DNA from: CAIKOD01 sp035543455
GTDB taxonomy: Archaea > Halobacteriota > Methanomicrobia > Methanomicrobiales > Methanospirillaceae
NCBI GenBank assembly: GCA_035543455.1
Contig: DATKKE010000020.1
Coordinates: 1-22,089 of the forward strand
Direction: 5' to 3'
DNA length: 22,089 nt
Shown here: one piece after another, positions 14,553 through 21,133 of the stretch
Layout: the number at the start of each line of letters is the position of its first letter
How positions within the stretch are numbered: the stretch's first letter is position 1
The notes under the pieces: model-generated
Databases searched by the model: none
What the model saw: the letters and a program-made list of their open reading frames with translations, nothing else
Told to the model about the DNA's origin: nothing
Translations under genes and position numbers: made by a program

Positions 14553-15228
14553 TTTCACCTCCTTCCCGCGTCCGTATCATCACAGGTCTTGACAGGCGGT
14601 CGGCGATCTTTTTCATTTCCTCTGCCGTCAGGGGTGCAATTGCCCCCTGGACTCCCTGTTGCAGGACGAGAGGAACATCTCCCGCCTCCCGGGCAATATA
14701 GGTTACTTCGTCCTCGTAGCCGCGAAAAAGTGTCACAACGACCTCGAATTCAGGTAAGTTTCCGGATTTGTAGTTTTCTTTGCATATCGACAGGGATTCC
14801 CGGATTTTATCGACGCACGGAACGTTCAGGAGATTATTATAACGCTCCCACCGGGCCTTGATATCAAGCGCCACTTTATCCACAAGTTTTTCTGAGATCA
14901 GGGTTTCAAGAGTACCCGGAAATACCCCGTTCGTTTGCACGCCGACAAGGAGACCCATTTTTTTCGCACTCCCCGCAAGTGTAACAAGGGCATCCTTCTG
15001 CATCGTGGGTTCCCCTCCCGAGAATATCACGCCGCTGATGAGGAGGAGCGATGACCTGATCATCCCGGCAATCTCTTCAACGGGCCGGAAATCCTCGCCG
15101 GTAAGGATTCCTGCATTATGGCAATAGGTGCACCGGACCGGGCAGCCCCTGAAAAAAACCGTGCATACTGCTCTTCCCCGCCAGTCTACCGTAGAAAGCG
15201 GGACAAAACCTCCAAAATTTACCTTCAT
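14506..15228 (-). CDS. Radical SAM glycyl-radical activase (anaerobic NrdG-like)
   Basis: A 240-aa radical SAM protein of the NrdG/PflA-like group (TIGR02495 type), which activates anaerobic class III ribonucleotide reductase in related organisms. The [4Fe-4S] motif is C29-x3-C33-x2-C36 (RGCPVRCTYCHN), and the SAM-binding FSGGEPTMQ is at 69-77. VQTNGVFPGTLETL and VALDIKARW follow. The ATG at 15228 has no Shine-Dalgarno; an AT-rich box (AATAAAAAA, about 25 nt upstream) suggests a leaderless start. It heads the minus-strand operon and is divergent from thiC. The matching reductase gene nrdD is not in the window, so its partner is inferred. Confidence 0.87.
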   Translation of the reverse strand: MKVNFGGFVPLSTVDWRGRAVCTVFFRGCPVRCTYCHNAGILTGEDFRPVEEIAGMIRSSLLLISGVIFSGGEPTMQKDALVTLAGSAKKMGLLVGVQTNGVFPGTLETLISEKLVDKVALDIKARWERYNNLLNVPCVDKIRESLSICKENYKSGNLPEFEVVVTLFRGYEDEVTYIAREAGDVPLVLQQGVQGAIAPLTAEEMKKIADRLSRPVMIRTREGGEIAYEGTGGRWIPCER

Positions 15229-15458
15229 GAACGACGGATGACTCTGTTTTTTATTACTATGTGCGGGAAAAGCTCAAAAATGTAGTGAAGATTCGGTGAA
15301 TTTCAAAGGAGCTTTTCATACCCGGCCGTGCTCGTTTTTTCCGCTAAAGCAGGATTGCCTAAAAGTAAAACAACTTTACTTGTGGAGTTAACAAGCAAAA
15401 TTTAGTCCCCAATTAATAAAACAAGCCTTTATCTTATCAATCTTCCTACGGTTAGGTT
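15229..15458. promoter_or_regulatory. Divergent promoter region of the radical SAM operon and thiC
   Basis: A 230-bp noncoding gap. For thiC, CTTTATCTTA at 15427-15436 is centred 27 nt before its ATG. AATTAATAAA at 15411-15420 is an alternative box. Upstream lies the perfect inverted repeat AAGTAAA (15363-15369) / TTTACTT (15375-15381), spacer 5 nt. An overlapping second repeat is CTTGT (15379-15383) / ACAAG (15391-15395). No TPP riboswitch core could be recognised. Archaeal thiamine genes are often controlled by a ThiN-domain repressor, so these palindromes are candidate operators. Confidence 0.4.
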
Positions 15459-16736
15459 ATGAGCATGATCGGAGATGCACGGAACGGCATTGTTAACGAT
15501 GAAATGCGGGCCGTTGCACAGGCAGAAGGGGTTACGGAAGATTTCATCCTGCGTGGGGTCGCCGGGGGACATATCGTCATACCGGTATCGCCGTACCGGA
15601 AGGTGAAGGTCTGTGGTATCGGGGAAGGTCTCCGCACCAAGGTCAACGCTTCAATCGGCACATCTTCCGATATTGTTGATATCGATCAGGAAATAGAGAA
15701 GGCAAGAGCAGCCGAGCGTGCAGGAGCCGACACCCTCATGGAGCTGTCCACGGGAGGGGATTTTTCCAAAATACGGAAACAGATTGTCGCCGCCACGTCC
15801 CTGTCCGTAGGAAGCGTCCCGCTTTACCAGGCATTCATCGAGGCCGCGAGAAAATACGGTGCGGTCGTCGATATGAAAGAGGACGACCTCTTCAGGATTA
15901 CCGCAGATCAGGCAAAACTCGGTACAAATTTTATGGCAATCCACACCGGGATCAATTACGAAACGATCAAGCGGCTGAAAAACCAGGGACGGCATTGCGG
16001 GCTCGTGTCCAGGGGTGGAGCATTCATGACCGCCTGGATGATCCACAACGAGAAAGAAAACCCCCTGTATTCTGAATTCGATTATCTTCTCGAGATCATG
16101 AAAGAGCATGAAGTAACACTCTCAATGGGAAACGGCATGCGGGCCGGGGCCGTTCACGATGCAACGGACAGGGCTGCCGTCCAGGAACTCCTGATCAACG
16201 CGGAACTCGCCGACAAAGCCCACGCCGAAGGTGTACAGACCATTGTCGAGGGACCCGGGCATATTCCGCTCGACGAGATCGAAGCGAACGTAGTGCTCCA
16301 GAAACGTGTCACGAACCGGAAGCCGTTCTACATGCTCGGGCCGCTGGTAACCGACATCGCTCCCGGATACGACGACAGGGTCGCTGCTATCGGGGCTGCC
16401 ATCTCCTCCAGCCTGGGTGCGGATTTTATCTGTTATGTCACTCCCGCGGAGCACCTTGCGCTTCCTACCGTCGAAGAGGTCTATGAAGGGGTTATGAGTT
16501 CCCGGATAGCGGCGCACGTCGGTGATATGATCAAACTGAAGAAGACACGTGAAGCCGATCTCGAGATGGGGCACGCACGACGCGAGCTGAACTGGGAACG
16601 CCAGTTCCAGCTGGCCATGAACCCTGCGAGGGCACGGGCGATACGTGACGAGCGGTCTCCTGCGGACACCGATGCCTGCACGATGTGCGGAGATTTCTGC
16701 GCGATTAAAATCGTGAACAAAAATTTCTCATTCTGA
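15459..16736 (+). CDS. thiC: Phosphomethylpyrimidine synthase ThiC
   Basis: Radical SAM enzyme that converts aminoimidazole ribotide to the hydroxymethylpyrimidine phosphate of thiamine. The protein has 425 aa, the short archaeal/bacterial core form. Conserved blocks are ADTLMELSTGGDFSKIRKQI, MAIHTGINYETIKRL, SRGGAFMTAWM, EGPGHIPLDEIEANV, YMLGPLVTDIAPGYD and YVTPAEHLALPTVEEVYEG. The C-terminal cluster site reads C407-x2-C410-x3-C414 (CTMCGDFC), one residue shorter than the CX2CX4C of E. coli ThiC; I believe this is usual in archaeal members. The ATG at 15459 is favoured over the ATG 6 nt later by promoter spacing. A T9 tract directly follows the stop. Confidence 0.96.
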   Translation: MSMIGDARNGIVNDEMRAVAQAEGVTEDFILRGVAGGHIVIPVSPYRKVKVCGIGEGLRTKVNASIGTSSDIVDIDQEIEKARAAERAGADTLMELSTGGDFSKIRKQIVAATSLSVGSVPLYQAFIEAARKYGAVVDMKEDDLFRITADQAKLGTNFMAIHTGINYETIKRLKNQGRHCGLVSRGGAFMTAWMIHNEKENPLYSEFDYLLEIMKEHEVTLSMGNGMRAGAVHDATDRAAVQELLINAELADKAHAEGVQTIVEGPGHIPLDEIEANVVLQKRVTNRKPFYMLGPLVTDIAPGYDDRVAAIGAAISSSLGADFICYVTPAEHLALPTVEEVYEGVMSSRIAAHVGDMIKLKKTREADLEMGHARRELNWERQFQLAMNPARARAIRDERSPADTDACTMCGDFCAIKIVNKNFSF

Positions 16737-16745
16737 TTTTTTTTT
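16737..16745 (+). terminator. T9 terminator immediately after thiC
   Basis: Nine T follow the TGA stop directly (16737-16745), a classic archaeal termination tract. Confidence 0.6.
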
Positions 16746-16764
16746 CAAAAAGAGCTTAATTATG

Positions 16765-17047
16765 TGCTCAGTTTACATATTTGAAATTTATGAATTCCAG
16801 CTCTTACTCATTTTGTCCTGAATCTGTTATGATTCAGATATTCCTAATTACCAGGCGCTCCCGGCGCCCCATTCCCGCTGCTGTGGCGTCCCCAGCCGGG
16901 AGGGTGTGAGAGATAAGAAAGGTACCCTCGTTTCTCGTTGCCAAGGCAACCTTTTCCAATGGTCATCCTGACAGGAGGAACGAGGAGTGAAATCCCCCTC
17001 CCGTTGACGTGATGCATAAAGAACTGATGAGGAATTTAACAGAGGCT
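16765..17047 (+). mobile_element. MITE-like element, degenerate copy B
   Basis: About 283 bp between thiC and the cyclo-ligase gene, related along its full length to the reverse complement of copy A (7478-7728). Matching blocks in order: TGAAAT-..AATTCCAG (near 16782-16800), GGCGTCCCC (16884-16892), GTGAGAGAT, CCAATGG-ATCCTGA (near 16957-16971), GTGAAATCCCCCTCC (16987-17001), GTGATG-ATAAA (near 17009-17019) and GAGGAATT-AACAGAG (near 17029-17044). The ends are worn: GTGCTCAGTTTA on the left and TTAACAGAGGCTC on the right are only partly complementary. Positions are approximate, since the alignment was done by eye. No transposase is encoded. Confidence 0.6.
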
Positions 17048-17098
17048 CGCTATTGCAATTCCTGGTACACCACGGCGAGTTCCTGTACCTGCTTCTAT

Positions 17099-17117
17099 GA
17101 CAGACTTTATGCCTGTC
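17099..17117. promoter_or_regulatory. Box A with overlapping inverted repeat ahead of the cyclo-ligase gene
   Basis: CTTTATGC (17105-17112) is centred about 25 nt before the ATG at 17134, predicting a leaderless transcript. The inverted repeat GACAG (17099-17103) / CTGTC (17113-17117) brackets it, so a bound protein would block the TATA-binding protein. Confidence 0.4.
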
Positions 17118-17133
17118 TCATTACAACATTCAG

Positions 17134-17751
17134 ATGCAAATGCCTGAGAGGAAATCTGAAAAGGAGCAGATCAGGGACCGGGCCAGGGTCGAACGGGGCA
17201 AACTTACCCCGGAAAAGATCGATATGATGAGCCGCGCTATTTGTCGATCTGTTCGGAATATCCTTGATGGCCAGGACAATGTTATGCTCTATGCCTCAAA
17301 GGGACCGGAAGTGAATACCAGGCCACTCATGGCTGCCCTTCTTTCGGAGGGGGTTGCTGTAGTCGTCCCGATTATTGAAAAAGAGACCCGTTCGCTCCGA
17401 CTCTCCTCCATTGACGACCTTTCCGTGCTGGTCAGGAGCACATTTTCGGTTCCGGAACCTATCGGCAATGAAATTCCGGTCCGGGAAGAGGACATCGGGA
17501 CAGTCGTGGTCCCGATGATAGCCTTCGACCGGAAAGGACACCGTCTCGGGTACGGGGCGGGGTACTACGACCGGTTCCTGTCCGGGCACCCGGGGGTGAC
17601 AAAGATCGGCGTGGCATTCTCCTGCCAGGAAGTCCCGGTAATCCCGGCAGACGAGAATGACGTCGCGATGGACATGATCGTGACCGAACACGAGATCATC
17701 AGATGTACGGGGTTGCATGCGGGTTTTTCCCCCAAAAGCCGCTCTATCTAA
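17134..17751 (+). CDS. 5-formyltetrahydrofolate cyclo-ligase family protein
   Basis: A 205-aa protein of the 5-formyl-THF cyclo-ligase (MTHFS) family, which uses ATP to convert 5-formyl-THF to methenyl-THF. The N-terminal half carries the basic helix EQIRDRARVERGKL and the phosphate-region LYASKGPEVNTRPLM. The hallmark VVVPMIAFDRKGHRLGYGAGYYDRFL lies near residues 124-149. The ATG at 17134 matches the leaderless promoter; a second ATG two codons later is less likely. Methanogens use tetrahydromethanopterin rather than folate as main C1 carrier, so the substrate here is uncertain. The next gene starts 10 nt after the stop. Confidence 0.9.
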   Translation: MQMPERKSEKEQIRDRARVERGKLTPEKIDMMSRAICRSVRNILDGQDNVMLYASKGPEVNTRPLMAALLSEGVAVVVPIIEKETRSLRLSSIDDLSVLVRSTFSVPEPIGNEIPVREEDIGTVVVPMIAFDRKGHRLGYGAGYYDRFLSGHPGVTKIGVAFSCQEVPVIPADENDVAMDMIVTEHEIIRCTGLHAGFSPKSRSI

Positions 17752-17760
17752 GGTAACCAA

Positions 17761-17919
17761 ATGATCGGAAGACCGCTGCTCTGCAGGCTTGGGTTCCATA
17801 AATGGGGAAGAAAACATGGGTTCAACCAGTATTCCTCCAATATTATCGACTGGTCACGCCAATGCGAACGGTGTGGGAAGGAAGAACACTGGATTGAAAC
17901 AAAACCCGCGAGAACATGA
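17761..17919 (+). CDS. Small putative zinc-binding protein, 52 aa
   Basis: A 52-aa protein beginning MIGRPLLCRLGFHKWGRKHG, with potential metal ligands C8, H13, C35 and C38 (CERCGK). This C...H...CxxC layout is reminiscent of DUF1660-like small zinc proteins, though I cannot assign it securely. It starts 10 nt after the cyclo-ligase stop with AAGGT upstream, so cotranscription and translational linkage are likely. Function unknown. The pattern of ligands and the operon placement make it likely real despite its size. Confidence 0.65.
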   Translation: MIGRPLLCRLGFHKWGRKHGFNQYSSNIIDWSRQCERCGKEEHWIETKPART

Positions 17920-17983
17920 TATCGTTCACGGTTTTTCCGTAAGGAGAGTGGAATTCCCTGAACAATGATACGCTATACCATAG

Positions 17984-17991
17984 TTTATATA
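17984..17991 (+). promoter_or_regulatory. Box A promoter of cdc48-hsp20
   Basis: TTTATATA at 17984-17991 predicts transcription near 18012, leaving a leader of about 25 nt with AGGAG at 18024-18028. A perfect 8-bp inverted repeat CACTAACT (17999-18006) / AGTTAGTG (18027-18034) flanks the predicted start site and covers the ribosome site. Confidence 0.6.
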
Positions 17992-18037
17992 AAATGTGCA
18001 CTAACTTTTAGCCAACATTTACCAGGAGTTAGTGTTT

Positions 18038-20422
18038 ATGGCAAATAAAGATTATGCTGAAGTGGTGGTCCGGGAGGCAGCACGCGATGATGCGGGAAGA
18101 GGTATTGCCCGGGTTAGCATCGAGGTAATGCGGGCCCTCTCACTCGTCAGCGGGGATGTCATCGAAATCCAGGGTAAAAAAAAGGCGACGGCGATCGTCT
18201 GGCCTGGATTCCAGCAGGACACCGGAAATGCCGTTATACGGATGGACGGTACTATCCGGAGTAATGCCGGAGCCGGCATTGATGATACGGTAAAGATCCG
18301 GAGGATTGAGCTCGGCTATGCAAAGAAAATTGTTATTTCCCCGACCCAGCCGATAAGGCTGATGGGAGGGGAACAATATCTCCACCGGGTTCTTTCCGGC
18401 CGATCCGTCATGGAAGGGCAGAGTGTCAGGGTCGATGTGATTGGGAACCCGATCACCTTTGTGATATCGAAAGTGATCCCTAAGGGAAGCGGAATTGTCA
18501 CGGACGACACCGAGATCGAGCTGAAAGAGGAGCCGTACAAACCTGAGGAAGGTAAACTGGAAATTTCCGATGTCCATTATGAAGACATCGGCGGGCTCGG
18601 ACGGGAGCTGCAGATGGTGAGGGAGATGATCGAGCTGCCCCTCCGCCATCCCGAGATCTTCGAGCGACTGGGGATCGAGCCACCAAAAGGAGTGTTATTA
18701 TACGGTCCCCCGGGGACCGGAAAGACTCTCATTGCCAAGGCTGTTGCAAACGAGGTGGACGCACACTTCATCACTCTCTCGGGACCCGAGATTATGAGCA
18801 AGTACTATGGAGAAAGCGAAGGGAAACTGAGAGAAGTATTTGAGGAGGCACAGGAGAATGCACCGACGATCATCTTTATCGACGAAATCGACTCCATAGC
18901 ACCGAAGCGTGAAGAGACCAGGGGTGAAGTCGAGCGTCGTGTCGTTGCCCAGCTGCTAGCCCTGATGGACGGGCTGAAGGGCAGGGGACAGGTCATCGTT
19001 ATTGCAGCAACCAATCTGCCTGATTCGATAGACCCGGCACTCCGTCGCGGCGGAAGGTTCGACAGGGAGATCGAGATCGGTATTCCCGATAAAAAAGGGA
19101 GGTTCGAGATCTTCCAGGTGCATTCTCGGGGGGTCCCGCTTTCGGATGACGTTAACCTCGAGAAATATGCCGATACAACCCATGGGTTCGTAGGGGCAGA
19201 CATTGCACTCCTCGTAAAGGAAGCAGCAATGAGGGCGCTCAGAAGGGTCATACCCCAGATCAAAGCGGACGAGGAGATCCCTGCAGAGATCCTCGATGAC
19301 CTCAAGGTAACTGCCTCCGATTTTGACGAGGCGAGAAAGAATGTCGAACCGAGTGCAATGCGTGAAGTCCTCGTCGAGGTCCCGGATGTCACGTGGGGCG
19401 ATGTCGGTGGGCTCGATGACGTCAAGAAAGACCTCCAGGAGGCAGTGGAATGGCCTATTAAATACCCGTTCGTGTTCGAGCAGCTGAAGACAAAGGCCCC
19501 GAAGGGTGTCCTTCTGTTTGGTCCTCCTGGTACGGGGAAGACGCTCCTTGCAAAGGCCGTGGCAAATGAATCCGAGACTAATTTCATATCGGTGAAAGGA
19601 CCGGAGCTTCTTTCTAAATGGGTAGGGGAATCAGAAAAAGGGGTGAGAAAGATCTTCAGGAAGGCCAGGCAGGCATCCCCGTCGATCATCTTCTTTGATG
19701 AAGTGGATGCACTGGTGCCGAAGAGAGGAACCTATATGGGTTCATCACATGTCACAGAGAGTGTGGTTTCCCAGATCCTGACTGAACTTGACGGTCTTGA
19801 GGAACTGAAGAACGTCACGGTCATCGCTGCCACCAACAGGCCTGACATGATCGACCCTGCCCTCCTCCGCCCGGGGAGGCTCGAACGGCATATTTATGTC
19901 CCGCCGCCTGATGAAGAGGGGCGGAAGAAAATATTCGAGGTATATCTCCGGAATGCCGATGCGCTCCTTGCCAGGGATACCAGTATCGATGACCTCGTTA
20001 AAGCGACAGCCGGGTATGTAGGCGCCGATATCGAGGGACTCGTGAGGGAAGCAAAATTTGGTGCAATGCGCGAGTTTATTGCCGTTATGGGAGATAAAAA
20101 CGAGCAGGAACGACATGAGGCCATTGTTAATATCCGCATTACCAGGAGCCACTTTGAAGAAGCGGAAAAACGGGTAAAAGCATCGCTTGACCAGGACGCC
20201 CTCGAGATGGCCGAGCGGCAGTCATGGGATATGCTTTATAATCACGACCAGAAGGAGATCCTCGAAAACGCGGTTGCCATTATGAAGCGGGCAGAACTCC
20301 GGAAAGCAAAGGACATCAGCACCGGGGCCCTCCGGAAACAGACGTTCCAGAGAAAGAAAGATTTCAATGAGATAAAACGGCTCACCAGTGAACTGGAGCA
20401 ACATCTGAAACAAGCAGCATGA
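18038..20422 (+). CDS. Cdc48/VAT-type AAA+ ATPase (p97 homologue)
   Basis: A 794-aa double AAA+ unfoldase that remodels or feeds proteins to the proteasome. The N domain (1-175) starts with the double-psi barrel (RDDAGRGIARVSIEVM). D1 has Walker A GPPGTGKT (223-230) and Walker B IFIDE (279-283); D2 has Walker A GPPGTGKT (495-502) and Walker B IFFDE (551-555). The D1 motif reads ALRRGGRFD where most homologues have RRPGRFD; D2 keeps RPGR. After about 735 comes a charged helical tail, ending HLKQAA, with no HbYX proteasome-docking tail. The ATG at 18038 lies 9 nt after AGGAG; the GTG at 18032 is too close to it. It is followed by hsp20 after 13 nt. Confidence 0.96.
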   Translation: MANKDYAEVVVREAARDDAGRGIARVSIEVMRALSLVSGDVIEIQGKKKATAIVWPGFQQDTGNAVIRMDGTIRSNAGAGIDDTVKIRRIELGYAKKIVISPTQPIRLMGGEQYLHRVLSGRSVMEGQSVRVDVIGNPITFVISKVIPKGSGIVTDDTEIELKEEPYKPEEGKLEISDVHYEDIGGLGRELQMVREMIELPLRHPEIFERLGIEPPKGVLLYGPPGTGKTLIAKAVANEVDAHFITLSGPEIMSKYYGESEGKLREVFEEAQENAPTIIFIDEIDSIAPKREETRGEVERRVVAQLLALMDGLKGRGQVIVIAATNLPDSIDPALRRGGRFDREIEIGIPDKKGRFEIFQVHSRGVPLSDDVNLEKYADTTHGFVGADIALLVKEAAMRALRRVIPQIKADEEIPAEILDDLKVTASDFDEARKNVEPSAMREVLVEVPDVTWGDVGGLDDVKKDLQEAVEWPIKYPFVFEQLKTKAPKGVLLFGPPGTGKTLLAKAVANESETNFISVKGPELLSKWVGESEKGVRKIFRKARQASPSIIFFDEVDALVPKRGTYMGSSHVTESVVSQILTELDGLEELKNVTVIAATNRPDMIDPALLRPGRLERHIYVPPPDEEGRKKIFEVYLRNADALLARDTSIDDLVKATAGYVGADIEGLVREAKFGAMREFIAVMGDKNEQERHEAIVNIRITRSHFEEAEKRVKASLDQDALEMAERQSWDMLYNHDQKEILENAVAIMKRAELRKAKDISTGALRKQTFQRKKDFNEIKRLTSELEQHLKQAA

Positions 20423-20435
20423 TGGAATATTACGT

Positions 20436-20885
20436 ATGATTTCAGCACCGGATGACAACGAAAGGAACATCGGGGAGATCATCAAAAAGATGCTCGAAAA
20501 GGCTGGGATGAGCGAACATCCCGCCCCGGTGATTTTAAATTTCAGGATATTCGTCAACATGGCGGGCTGCCCTGGTGGACAGCCGGATCAGGTCCGGGGC
20601 GGACCGAAAAAACCGATGGAACCGGTGATAGAAGTCCAGCACGTTGAAGGAGAGATAAAACTGCTGACTGAACTGCCAGGTCTGTCTCCCGAGAATGTCC
20701 AGGTAATGTTTTCGGGTTCAACAGTTCATATCACGGCGGGTGACGGGGTACGAAGCTACCGGACATCGGCGGATGTACCGCTACCCGAGAAGGACTCTGT
20801 CTCGGTTTCATTCCGTCACGGAGTCCTTGAGGTTACGTACCGTGAACGGGGCGACGAACAGGAAACCCCGATAAAGGGGCAATAA
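20436..20885 (+). CDS. Hsp20/alpha-crystallin family small heat-shock protein
   Basis: A 149-aa small heat-shock-type chaperone. A helical N-terminus (DNERNIGEIIKKMLEKAG) and a linker precede the alpha-crystallin domain, about residues 62-141 (PVIEVQHVEGEIKLLTELPGLSPENVQVMFSGSTVHITAG...VPLPEKDSVSVSFRHGVLEVTYRER). The LPG and GVLEV motifs are family marks; no clear C-terminal I-x-I tail is visible. It starts 13 nt after cdc48, an arrangement that links holding and unfolding activities in one transcript. An internal in-frame ATG at 20559 follows a box A-like sequence and could give a 108-aa form. Start at 20436 is kept because the N-terminus resembles that of related proteins. Confidence 0.85.
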   Translation: MISAPDDNERNIGEIIKKMLEKAGMSEHPAPVILNFRIFVNMAGCPGGQPDQVRGGPKKPMEPVIEVQHVEGEIKLLTELPGLSPENVQVMFSGSTVHITAGDGVRSYRTSADVPLPEKDSVSVSFRHGVLEVTYRERGDEQETPIKGQ

Positions 20886-20937
20886 TTTTGAACACGGCTT
20901 ATTTAACAGGCACTCTTCTCTTTGGATCCTGATGTTA

Positions 20938-20960
20938 CTATTGTAATAGCACCCTTTTTT
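20938..20960 (+). terminator. Terminator after cdc48-hsp20
   Basis: A small hairpin CTATT (20938-20942) / AATAG (20945-20949) followed by CACCC and T6 (20955-20960). The stem is weak; the T-tract is the main signal. Confidence 0.4.
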
Positions 20961-21010
20961 GAGAGGCCGGTAGTTATCCGGGCAATTGTATTGTGAATAA
21001 TAAAAAACCA

Positions 21011-21133
21011 GATTTTTATGTCAACAGATTAAACCAGCTATTATTTCCCCAAGGGACCGGACGGCAACCATGATCCTCAGCAGCCATTTCAGGGACCCTG
21101 CAAAACGATATACCAGGAAAGAAGGTCTGATAG
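21011..21133 (+). promoter_or_regulatory. Promoter and long leader of the fructose-bisphosphatase gene
   Basis: A box A-like GATTTTTATG at 21011-21020 predicts transcription near 21043 and so a leader of about 90 nt, long for this window. The leader contains repeated AGGGACC (near 21052 and 21091), the palindrome CAGGGACCCTG (21090-21100), the string CCGGACGGCAACC (21057-21069) and a 24-codon open frame (21070-21144) overlapping the gene start. AAGGT at 21122-21126 serves as ribosome site. Confidence 0.35.

Noticed and set aside
15241..15458. TPP riboswitch upstream of thiC
   Set aside because: I could not find the conserved CUGAGA and related core elements in the gap; palindromes are present instead.
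18805..19689. 294-codon minus-strand open frame opposite cdc48
   Set aside because: Ser/Pro-rich shadow of the AAA+ domains; the sense strand is unambiguous.
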